From Syntrophaceae bacterium UBA2251 (lineage in GTDB: Bacteria > Desulfobacterota > Syntrophia > Syntrophales > UBA2251): 21,724 bases of DNA. Location: NCBI GenBank assembly GCA_002347815.1, contig DDXV01000062.1, positions 104,050 to 125,773 of the forward strand. Direction: 5' to 3'. Within the stretch, counting starts at the first letter, position 1. Each line of letters begins with the position of its first letter. Made by a program: the position numbers and the translations under genes. This document shows, piece after piece, positions 14,745 to 21,724 of the stretch. The notes beneath the pieces are model-generated. The model was given only the letters and a program-made list of their open reading frames with translations, was not told the origin of the DNA and did not search any database.

Positions 14745-15881
14745 TTATAGTTTTTCTACTTTTAAACAGGTGCGAAAAAAATTATCAAGGCGATGCGCCA
14801 GTATAGTCCAGGTAGGAACTTCCGTTGGCAAGGTAAAGGGGCGCTCGATCTGACGACGTAAAACAGCAGCCAGGTTATCGGCGTCTTCAGGTTTGAATAA
14901 AAAATCAGGCTTATCTTTCAGCAATTCTTTCATTACGCCGGTTTGGGCAACAACGATCGGCAAGCCGCATGCGACGCTTTCATAAAATTTTTGTGGGAAA
15001 CAATATTTACCAAATGCCGACTCGCGGTTACAAATTACAGAAATATTGAGAGATGAAAGAAAAACAGGAACCTTGTTCATAGGCAAAATTCCCAGATAAT
15101 GAACCCGTGAATTCTTAGGGAGACGGAGACCTTTATCGCAAGTGCCAGCCAGAATAAGATGAACGTCTGGCCGCTCCCGGGCAAGTATTTCAAAAGTCTT
15201 GAAAAGTGTTTCAATGCCTCTTGATTGGGAGATGGCGCCAGCCGTTCCAATAAAAATCCCATCCGGTGGAAGCCCCATCTCCCGGCGGCAGCTTGCGCGA
15301 TCCATCGGATAAAAAAAACCTTCCGGCACCGCGTTTTCAATAACCTCGACTGGGCATTTACAGGAGCTTGTTTCATAAACATACCGAGCCAGTGGATGAC
15401 TGACACAGGTGATGCCGTCAGCGCAGCGATGCGCACGGCGGAACGCTGAGGTCATTCCCGGAATCCGCGTGACTGAGAAACTCTCAAAATTGTCGTATAA
15501 ATCTATAACCAGAGATGCTCCGAGCCTTTTAGCAACGCGTACCCCCAGAATCGCATGCAACGCATCCGAACAGGCCCAAACAATATCCGGTCGGAAATCT
15601 TTTCCGATTGAATCGATTATGCGCCAATAGCTCTTAGAATCCAACGGCCACAAGCGTCGGACGTTTAACATATGCCAAGTTACCTGTGCGTTCTTTTCAA
15701 CATCATCAAATACTCCTTCATGACGAGAGCGATAACTCAGACAGACACCATGCACATCATGACCGGTTCGGGCAAGCGTAAGCGGAATTTCGCGGAAGCG
15801 GCCATAAAGATCATCGATCAGATCTTTGTTCATGTATTGACGTTTGCTGAGGACTAAGATGCGCATAAAAAATTCATTCAT
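14745..15881 (-). CDS. GT4-family glycosyltransferase, variant lacking the first Glu of EX7E
   Basis: This 378-residue GT-B protein begins RILVLSKRQYMNKD and continues with a donor-domain segment GTAGAISQSRGIETL and VHLILAG. In place of the usual EGFG....E it has KYCFPQKFYESVACGLPIVV. The second Glu of EX7E is there, but the first is replaced; this occurs in a known GT4 subgroup with a FP.K.(F/Y)E..ACG.P motif. It is the last gene of the minus operon. The ATG at 15881 overlaps the preceding gene by 8 bases (ATGAATGA), the same geometry as at 16769-16776, which is why I prefer it over the internal ATG at 15866. The enzyme would add one sugar to a surface glycan in the cytosol; donor and acceptor are unknown. 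Confidence 0.85.
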   Translation of the reverse strand: MNEFFMRILVLSKRQYMNKDLIDDLYGRFREIPLTLARTGHDVHGVCLSYRSRHEGVFDDVEKNAQVTWHMLNVRRLWPLDSKSYWRIIDSIGKDFRPDIVWACSDALHAILGVRVAKRLGASLVIDLYDNFESFSVTRIPGMTSAFRRAHRCADGITCVSHPLARYVYETSSCKCPVEVIENAVPEGFFYPMDRASCRREMGLPPDGIFIGTAGAISQSRGIETLFKTFEILARERPDVHLILAGTCDKGLRLPKNSRVHYLGILPMNKVPVFLSSLNISVICNRESAFGKYCFPQKFYESVACGLPIVVAQTGVMKELLKDKPDFLFKPEDADNLAAVLRRQIERPFTLPTEVPTWTILAHRLDNFFRTCLKVEKL

Positions 15882-16776
15882 TATAACGATGAAATTTTAA
15901 TGAACCCACCAGAAAACCAATATATCGCGCAGAAATGCAAATCAGTTCACGAACACTTTTACAAGAGCTCATTCTTGCCAGGATCAAACCAAATGTTGAA
16001 GAATGAACCTCGGATTGTTCCGACAATACGGGCAATCGCATACAGCCTTGTCCTCGGCCGGCAATAAAGCAACGTCGTACTGCGTTGTGAAAGTTTATAT
16101 TATCTTCTTCGACTTCATGAAAAACCCTGGCGGCTGGAAGAAAAATGCGATCTTTCGCAGCAGGGGGACTGAATTTCATAAAAAACACGCTTTCGTCTCC
16201 CACTGGGCAATCTGTTCCCGGTCCTAAGTGCACAGGATAAGGAGCTTCATGTACTATAAGCAAGTGACGCCTAATGGCCATATTTGGTCCGAAAGGATAC
16301 TGACCATAGTTGTACCGAATATCGGAGTTACCATAGTTGTGAGCGGAAGTCAGTAAGCCCATAAGGTTGAAAGAGCGCTTAATCCAGGAAGGAACGTCCG
16401 CAAGGTTAACGTCAATTTGTCCCCCAAAAATATTCACATCCGAATATCGTTGCGCTGCTGAATAAAATTGAGAAAGCCAATCAGGCTGTGGGATGACATC
16501 ATCATCCGTAAAAATTATAAGTTCACCTCGGGCAAATTTTAATGCAGCGTTAAGAGCCCGGCTTTTACCGGGTCGTTCCTCTCGTACATAATGGGTTCTC
16601 AGTCGATCCCGCGCGTTTTCGACTACCCTGGGTGTATCATCGCTACTCCCATTATCGGCAATGATTACCACGAATGGTGGAGCGTTGATTTGCTCTGACA
16701 ATCCATTAAGGAGACGGAGCAGTGAACCGGCACGGTTACGGGTTGCGACCACGACGCTGATTTTTATGTTATTCAT
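15874..16776 (-). CDS. GT2-family glycosyltransferase
   Basis: This 300-residue GT-A glycosyltransferase has the N-terminal ISVVVATRNRAGSLLRLL, VIIADNGSSDDT and a G.SRALNAAL helix (70-79). The metal-binding acidic cluster is FTDDDV (D91-D93), and a later GDESVFF segment is likely to supply the catalytic base. No membrane helix is obvious, although the last 30 residues are moderately hydrophobic. It overlaps the upstream gene by 8 bases (ATGAATAA) and the downstream one by 8, so translation is probably coupled. It resembles the first GT2 domain of its upstream neighbour in the DDD motif and in the GPNMAIRR/GAGLTIRK-like segment. Product unknown; surface-glycan assembly fits the context. Confidence 0.87.
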   Translation of the reverse strand: MNNIKISVVVATRNRAGSLLRLLNGLSEQINAPPFVVIIADNGSSDDTPRVVENARDRLRTHYVREERPGKSRALNAALKFARGELIIFTDDDVIPQPDWLSQFYSAAQRYSDVNIFGGQIDVNLADVPSWIKRSFNLMGLLTSAHNYGNSDIRYNYGQYPFGPNMAIRRHLLIVHEAPYPVHLGPGTDCPVGDESVFFMKFSPPAAKDRIFLPAARVFHEVEEDNINFHNAVRRCFIAGRGQGCMRLPVLSEQSEVHSSTFGLILARMSSCKSVRELICISARYIGFLVGSLKFHRYNE

Positions 16777-19579
16777 CGTATAAAATATACTTCAACTGCT
16801 CTTTATCAATTTTCAGAGCTTCCTTGTCAAAACGTGCTTTAAGCAAATTATGTTTGGAAGACTTTTTAAAAATTCTACCCAAAATTATTAACAAATCGGC
16901 AGCAAAGTACTTAACTATGTTGCAAAAGGTCACAGGTATATTAGCTCGGTTAATAAGATGATAATAAATATTCTTTTTCAGAAGAGGAACAATATAACGA
17001 GAGGGCTTGTCCCGAGCGATTAGGCAACAGAGACGGTAGTAACGGTAATTTGTTTTGGGGGCTGGTAAGTCTCTGTTTAGCTCAGAAGTAATTTGCTTGC
17101 AGAAAAAGTATCTTCTGGTCGTATGAGTAATGCCAGCAATTCTTCTGGCTTCCATGTCATCGTGAAAAGTAGCAAACAAATTCTTGCTGTGAATCCTGTA
17201 TGCTCCGAGGGACTCTGAAACGCTGCCCAAACTATCAAGACATGCGGCAAGAAAAGCCAATGGCTCGTCAGCACTGATTTTCCATTTTTCAGATGGAAGA
17301 GGGAATATTTTTTCGGCTAATTTTCTCTGCATACTCATACCGGAAGTAGGACTAAATATCCAAGAATAGTTGTTTTCAATAACAGCATCGACGGCCTTTC
17401 CTTCCTTTAGATTGACACCGGCATGGGATGTCCATGTAATATTGAGTGCATTGCCTTTGCCGTCAATCAGATCAAGATCATGACAGACTAAACCCCATGG
17501 TGCTTGCCTGTATTTTTCGATCACTCTGCATACGCGCTCAGGATGACAAAGATCATCGGAATCCAGAAAACAAATAATTTCTCCCTTAGCTTCAGTAACT
17601 CCCGCATTGAAGGCAGAGGCTTGGCCACCATTCTCTTTTAATATCGTTTTGATTTTTCCTTCATATTCTTTAAGAACTTTTCTGGATTCGTCGGTCGAAC
17701 CATCATCCACAACGATGCATTCTAGGTTTTTCCATGTTTGGGAAAGGGCACTGTCAATGGCTTCACCCAAATATTGCCCGTAATTGTAATTACAGATTAA
17801 AACAGTGACTAGGGGATTTGTGCTTAAGTTTAGATTGTATGAATTAGAAACATTTTGATTCTTGTATAGATTCTTGGCTGAATGCCTGTCAATACGTATC
17901 CAGCGATTCTGTTCAAATGATTTTATTTGATCTTCATAAATATTGCGAAATTTCAACAAAGCATTAATTCTTCCCCAATGAAACATCCACAGCGTTCGAT
18001 ATTCATATGTGTTTTTAAATTGTTCATGCCACTGTTTCCAAAAGCTGCCGTCTCTGAAGAGAAACGTATAAACTTCCAGTAAAAATTGACGCACCCATAT
18101 TTTTCCGAAAAGAGATTTTATCTCGGAAGGATTATAACGAACATAAAAGTTATATGGATCGAAAAATATTGTTTGTTCACCAAACCCAATCATTAACTTA
18201 AAGAGATATGCTAATGTAAGACGACAGGCAGGGATAAAATGTTTGAGAACAAGATCATCAGAGTACCAAAGCCGCCAACCGGAAAGACGAAGAGCATAGC
18301 ACATTTCATAGTCTTCTCCGGATGACAATTTATTGCCGGTTCGACCAGTTAACATTTGTTGAAATCCATTTTCAATAAGTTGTGTCCAGGCTTTTTTTCT
18401 TATTGTTAGGCCGGCGCCCCAAAGATTACCCCTGCTCCAGGTTACGTCTCCAATTTTATCACCTTGTCTTCCAATAACGTAACTTGCAGAGTATTTTACA
18501 AACCATTCAGGCGGTTCTATTTCAAAAACTGCTTCGGTTCTACCACCACATGCGCCAACTTCAGGGTGTTCTGACATGATCTGTGAAACGAATTTGATCC
18601 AGTCAGGTGCAAGCCAATTATCGTCATCTACAAAGCAGATTAAGTCATATTTTGCTTCCTCTATGCCTTTTTTTCTGGCGTGACTCAAACCCGGTGTTGG
18701 TTCACTAACAATCCTCAATGGAGCAGGAGCGTTATTCGGCCAAAGTGATCGTGCAACCTGAGCAGTATTGTCCGTGGAGGCATTATCAACGACTATAACC
18801 TCCCAACAAATGTCTTCAGGAACTTCCTGTTCAATAAGATGTCTGAGAGTTTCCGGTAATTTTGCAGAACTGTTATAGCAACATAACAGGACACTGACGC
18901 TTAAATAGTTTTCATTTATTTTATTATTATAAATGTTTTGCGATACAAATTTATTTGTACAATTTATCCGCTCTTTCAACCAGTTTGCAATGTAAGTTCC
19001 CTGTTTTTCTCTTACAGGCTCAATAAAATGAACATGATCAAAGAAAATATTTTTACCGAGGTTTAACGTAAAGGTGCATAAATCAATTATAGGAATGCCA
19101 TTTTCTTGCATGACACAGTCCGCTATACGATTGTATTCCATACAATCGATTGAATAACGGTGAAAGCCAAGCTCATAACTATTGTGTATATCATCTTCAA
19201 AAAGCGTAGTTCTAATCCAGATCAGTTGTGTTTTATTGTTCCCAACCGTCTTTATAATTTCTTGTAGATTCTTCTCATATTGATTGAGTGGCACTTGTTT
19301 CTTGCCCGATACCGGATCAGTTTTGATGTCATGCAGACCACAATTTAACAACACGAAGTCAGCGTCTATACCGCCGTGACGTGCTTTTGTTTTCAAAAAG
19401 GACAAAACCATCGATGAATTGCCGCCACTGTCTCCCTGCGGATTGTCCAGATGGAACAAAGATTCTTCTTGTGATTTCTTCCTGGAAAAATCCATAATGC
19501 CCTTTAAATTAGCCTGAAGATATGGACCATAATCGATAGAAATACTATCTCCAATGACATATAGTTGCGGTAATGGCAT
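16769..19579 (-). CDS. Three-domain protein: SGNH hydrolase, GT2, GT2
   Basis: This 936-residue protein appears cytosolic, with no signal peptide. Residues 5 to about 205 are a SGNH/GDSL hydrolase: block I GDSIS with Ser12, the Gly block (GDSGGNS, 49-55), a block III variant LLNCGLHD around residue 80, and the Asp-His pair D181 and H184 in FFDHVHF. Residues 226 to about 475 are a GT2 domain with DNASTDNT, PGLSHARKKG and CFVDDDNW (D318-D320). Residues 588 to about 830 are a second GT2 with VDDGSTDES, GGQASAFNAG and FLDSDDL (D673-D676). The hydrolase could remove or transfer an acyl group from the glycan made by the GT2 domains. ATG 19579 has GGAGAG about 9 bases upstream and overlaps the preceding TAA by 1 base; the ATG at 19594 does not fit. 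Parts of the gene are extremely AT-rich. Confidence 0.85.
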   Translation of the reverse strand: MPLPQLYVIGDSISIDYGPYLQANLKGIMDFSRKKSQEESLFHLDNPQGDSGGNSSMVLSFLKTKARHGGIDADFVLLNCGLHDIKTDPVSGKKQVPLNQYEKNLQEIIKTVGNNKTQLIWIRTTLFEDDIHNSYELGFHRYSIDCMEYNRIADCVMQENGIPIIDLCTFTLNLGKNIFFDHVHFIEPVREKQGTYIANWLKERINCTNKFVSQNIYNNKINENYLSVSVLLCCYNSSAKLPETLRHLIEQEVPEDICWEVIVVDNASTDNTAQVARSLWPNNAPAPLRIVSEPTPGLSHARKKGIEEAKYDLICFVDDDNWLAPDWIKFVSQIMSEHPEVGACGGRTEAVFEIEPPEWFVKYSASYVIGRQGDKIGDVTWSRGNLWGAGLTIRKKAWTQLIENGFQQMLTGRTGNKLSSGEDYEMCYALRLSGWRLWYSDDLVLKHFIPACRLTLAYLFKLMIGFGEQTIFFDPYNFYVRYNPSEIKSLFGKIWVRQFLLEVYTFLFRDGSFWKQWHEQFKNTYEYRTLWMFHWGRINALLKFRNIYEDQIKSFEQNRWIRIDRHSAKNLYKNQNVSNSYNLNLSTNPLVTVLICNYNYGQYLGEAIDSALSQTWKNLECIVVDDGSTDESRKVLKEYEGKIKTILKENGGQASAFNAGVTEAKGEIICFLDSDDLCHPERVCRVIEKYRQAPWGLVCHDLDLIDGKGNALNITWTSHAGVNLKEGKAVDAVIENNYSWIFSPTSGMSMQRKLAEKIFPLPSEKWKISADEPLAFLAACLDSLGSVSESLGAYRIHSKNLFATFHDDMEARRIAGITHTTRRYFFCKQITSELNRDLPAPKTNYRYYRLCCLIARDKPSRYIVPLLKKNIYYHLINRANIPVTFCNIVKYFAADLLIILGRIFKKSSKHNLLKARFDKEALKIDKEQLKYILYDE

Positions 19580-20562
19580 TATTGTACTCTCCAAAGTTCA
19601 ACACATTCCGTGTCACTCAACCATGTATCGAAAAAGTTAGAATTCTTACCATAAGAGTTATCTATGATGGTAACTTCCTTATTCAGTAATATGGAGAGAA
19701 TGCCCACATGCAGGCGTGTTGTAAAGATGTTGCGGTATCGGCCTACAAAGTTAACCCCCTCATGGATAAGCTGCTTTCGGCAATGTTCGTGAAAGTACCA
19801 ATCGCTTAACTTCGACGTTATGCGGGATATCGTCCGGAATCTTTTATAGCGTTCCACCGTATTTCCACAATTGCACAGCTGTCGATAGCAAATCCAGCAT
19901 AACGGATTTTTCTCCATGCTCGGCCAATCATGTACGTCCGCTGTTTCCGGAATTGCCTTTGAATTCGAGAAAGCTTTTGGAGAGAGTTCTTTGTCGGTTC
20001 TCTTCAGAAAGAGTGTTCCTTCGCCGGTACCGTAAATATGCTTACTCAGCGTTTTTTTCTCAATACAAAATGCCATGTCCGGTATGAGGAGTATTCGGTT
20101 GTTGAAATGCTTTTTCAGTTGTTCAAAAGAAACCGCATCACGGGCACAGATTGTGAGGTCGGGATGTTTGGAAAAAACTTCCGCATCCAGTTTTATTAAA
20201 TCATGATTTTCATACCAGAAGGTCACGGGAGTTATTATTATAGGATTATTTTTATAGCGCTGAACAATCTTTAAGCGGTCGTCTTGAATAAAACGCCACA
20301 AATCTCCGAAATTACCTCCTCCCTGAAGAATTATTAACGTATCATCTCGTATTCTCCACGATTCTTGATAGTGATAACCTTCATTTAAGCATTTATAAGG
20401 TAAGGTTTTAAGAAATTGCCTTTCTCCTTCCCAGATCAAAATATCACCAACATTCAAGTAATATGGCAATCCCAACAATACATAATCCCTGTCGATCAAG
20501 TCAACAAGTCGTGTTGTAATAAGTCGCCGTAGCTGCACCGTTTTCTCTTTGCGTGTCATCAT
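19579..20562 (-). CDS. Polysaccharide pyruvyl transferase family protein
   Basis: This 327-residue protein is of the PF04230/COG5039 type (ExoV-, EpsI/EpsO-like). Such enzymes add a ketal pyruvate from phosphoenolpyruvate to sugars of exopolysaccharides or other surface glycans. The diagnostic segments are GLPYYLNVGDILIWEGE near the N-terminus, ILQGGGNFGDLW, the middle segment RDAVSFEQLKK..N.ILLIPDMAF, and TTRLHVGILSILLNKEV near the C-terminus. A small Cys-rich insertion (NPLCWICYRQLCNCG) is present, which I do not recognise as family standard. Two adjacent ATG codons (20562 and 20559) overlap the end of the radical SAM gene. Its end overlaps the start of the SGNH fusion, whose Shine-Dalgarno lies inside this gene. 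Confidence 0.87.
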   Translation of the reverse strand: MMTRKEKTVQLRRLITTRLVDLIDRDYVLLGLPYYLNVGDILIWEGERQFLKTLPYKCLNEGYHYQESWRIRDDTLIILQGGGNFGDLWRFIQDDRLKIVQRYKNNPIIITPVTFWYENHDLIKLDAEVFSKHPDLTICARDAVSFEQLKKHFNNRILLIPDMAFCIEKKTLSKHIYGTGEGTLFLKRTDKELSPKAFSNSKAIPETADVHDWPSMEKNPLCWICYRQLCNCGNTVERYKRFRTISRITSKLSDWYFHEHCRKQLIHEGVNFVGRYRNIFTTRLHVGILSILLNKEVTIIDNSYGKNSNFFDTWLSDTECVELWRVQ

Positions 20563-21662
20563 GGGATAATCGTCTTATGATACATGTGCGACAAAAGGGA
20601 TTTTGATTTATGAATCATTCGCGATGTTTTGACCAATCTGCCGATTTCATAAAGTTTTTTTTCAATCCAAGACAGTTCTATATTGTCATCGATAAGTTTT
20701 CTGTTGAGAAATGTTTTCATGTCGGGTGTAAGCCATTCTGAACCATCATCACAAAGTCGGTTCCGCATTTCCGAGAACCTTGGTGTTCTGATCGAAGGGA
20801 CAATTCCAAGAGTCATAAAAGCATGTGCGTTGTAACAATATGGTTCCGCGCAACGACAACCAATCGGGACAAATTGTATAGGGCTTTCTATGTCTTCAAA
20901 AATATTTCGCAGCAAATCTCCACGATAGCATTGCCTAAACTCACCCGTCGTCAAATTAAGCACTCCAGTCCAAAGTCCTGCGTAACAATATTCACGTCTT
21001 TTTTCGCCAAATACTTTCATCTTAAAGTCGAACAAGTCCGATTGAAATTTATTCCAGATATTTTCATATTCAGTCCGTGAATGATGGGTCAATAAAGGTA
21101 ATAAGTTATTTTTTTCATCTCGTGCTACTGTAACATGGCAGATTGCCCCAGTTCTTTTTTTACATAATGAGATAGCATCTTCAATGTGAGGAATCATTTC
21201 ATCAGATGGCGTTAATTCCAGAGAAATGGAACATCCCGCATTTCGAACAGTTTGGACATTGTCAAAAAAAACATTGAACCAATCTTTCCGTTTCAGCTCC
21301 AGGTAGTGAAATGAAAATTTAATGAGCAATCTGTTGAGACAATCAACAGGCAACTCTGCGATTTCGGTAAACCTCTTAGTAACTGTTCCATTGGTTACAA
21401 GCATAACATAATGACCGTTTTTGAGAATGCTGTGAATGATTCCAACAGTTTCCGGGGGAAGAAGAGTTTCTCCATCACCACAAATGTTTATCAGGCTGAT
21501 GCCACCAAGCCGGTTAATTGATAAAGCGTGTCCAATACGATCAGCATCATAACGAAACACGGGTAGTGTTTGTCCCCAACATTTTGAGTGGATTATGTAA
21601 CAGTAATCACATTGCAGGTTACAAGTCGTAAACGGAATGAGGCAATCAATAAATCGTTTCAT
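20559..21662 (-). CDS. Radical SAM protein with SPASM-like C-terminal cysteines
   Basis: This 367-residue protein has the radical SAM cluster motif CNLQCDYC (C14, C18, C21; CX3CX2C) and a SAM-contacting segment ICGDGETLLP. A C-terminal cysteine set begins C226-X13-G-X4-C245, the opening of a SPASM domain, followed by C269, C271 and C276. That arrangement suggests at least one auxiliary iron-sulfur cluster, but the tail spacing deviates from the SPASM consensus. SPASM proteins modify peptides or carry out dehydrogenation, so a glycan-locus role here is unusual. I chose ATG 21662 because the motif then sits close to the N-terminus; the frame continues to 21695. It is the first gene of the minus operon within the window, and its promoter should lie in or beyond 21663-21724, where I see no clear -35/-10. 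Substrate unknown. Confidence 0.85.
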   Translation of the reverse strand: MKRFIDCLIPFTTCNLQCDYCYIIHSKCWGQTLPVFRYDADRIGHALSINRLGGISLINICGDGETLLPPETVGIIHSILKNGHYVMLVTNGTVTKRFTEIAELPVDCLNRLLIKFSFHYLELKRKDWFNVFFDNVQTVRNAGCSISLELTPSDEMIPHIEDAISLCKKRTGAICHVTVARDEKNNLLPLLTHHSRTEYENIWNKFQSDLFDFKMKVFGEKRREYCYAGLWTGVLNLTTGEFRQCYRGDLLRNIFEDIESPIQFVPIGCRCAEPYCYNAHAFMTLGIVPSIRTPRFSEMRNRLCDDGSEWLTPDMKTFLNRKLIDDNIELSWIEKKLYEIGRLVKTSRMIHKSKSLLSHMYHKTIIP

Positions 21663-21724
21663 TATGCTCACAGGAATTAAATGAAGTGTTGGCAAATATT
21701 ATTAAACACCGATTTTCGCGAAGC

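Noticed and set aside
1..21724. CRISPR arrays, insertion sequences, integrases, tRNA or rRNA genes
   Set aside because: No regularly spaced repeats, transposase motifs, terminal inverted repeats or tRNA-like cloverleafs were found on reading both strands.

Overview
The window looks like a chromosomal segment of a Gram-negative bacterium, most likely a deltaproteobacterium (Desulfobacterota, possibly of Syntrophus type). The grounds are a Geobacter/Syntrophus-style type IV pilin behind a sigma-54 promoter, and a FolE2-QueD pair beside it. This placement is inferred from protein style, not from any search.

Left edge (1-644, minus strand): a partial folE2 and a complete queD, the first two steps towards 7-deazaguanine/queuosine. 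They are clearly more GC-rich than the rest. A divergent intergenic region of about 380 bases follows. It carries a well-formed -24/-12 promoter (881-896) and a leader with a 12-base match to the 16S rRNA 3' end that has no usable start codon after it.

Plus-strand block (1024-14700): a type IV prepilin gene (pilA), a strong terminator, and then nine tightly packed genes (gaps 7-65 bp or 4-bp overlaps). Five are large membrane proteins with a GT-C-like membrane half and a C-terminal TPR half, resembling the animal TMTC O-mannosyltransferases. Four of the five are close paralogues. Between the fourth and fifth sit a methyltransferase/DPM1-like GT2 fusion and a stand-alone methyltransferase. A GT4 glycosyltransferase and another methyltransferase end the block. 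The pilin has no cysteine, and about one third of its C-terminal region is Ser/Thr. My reading is that this is a multi-enzyme O-glycosylation locus for the pilin or other surface proteins. In it the GT2 would make a polyprenyl-phosphate sugar, the GT-C/TPR proteins would transfer sugars outside the inner membrane, and the methyltransferases and GT4 would modify glycans or donors. The domain calls are solid; the pathway is inference.

Minus-strand block (21662 down to 14745): five overlapping genes read towards the plus-strand block. In order of transcription they are a radical SAM protein with a SPASM-like C-terminus, a polysaccharide pyruvyl transferase, a SGNH-hydrolase/GT2/GT2 fusion, a GT2 and a GT4. 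This looks like a surface-glycan or glycan-decoration cassette. Parts of it are strikingly AT-rich, which suggests separate acquisition.

No tRNA, rRNA, CRISPR array, insertion sequence or integrase was seen. The most interesting feature is the five-member GT-C/TPR array directly downstream of the pilin gene.
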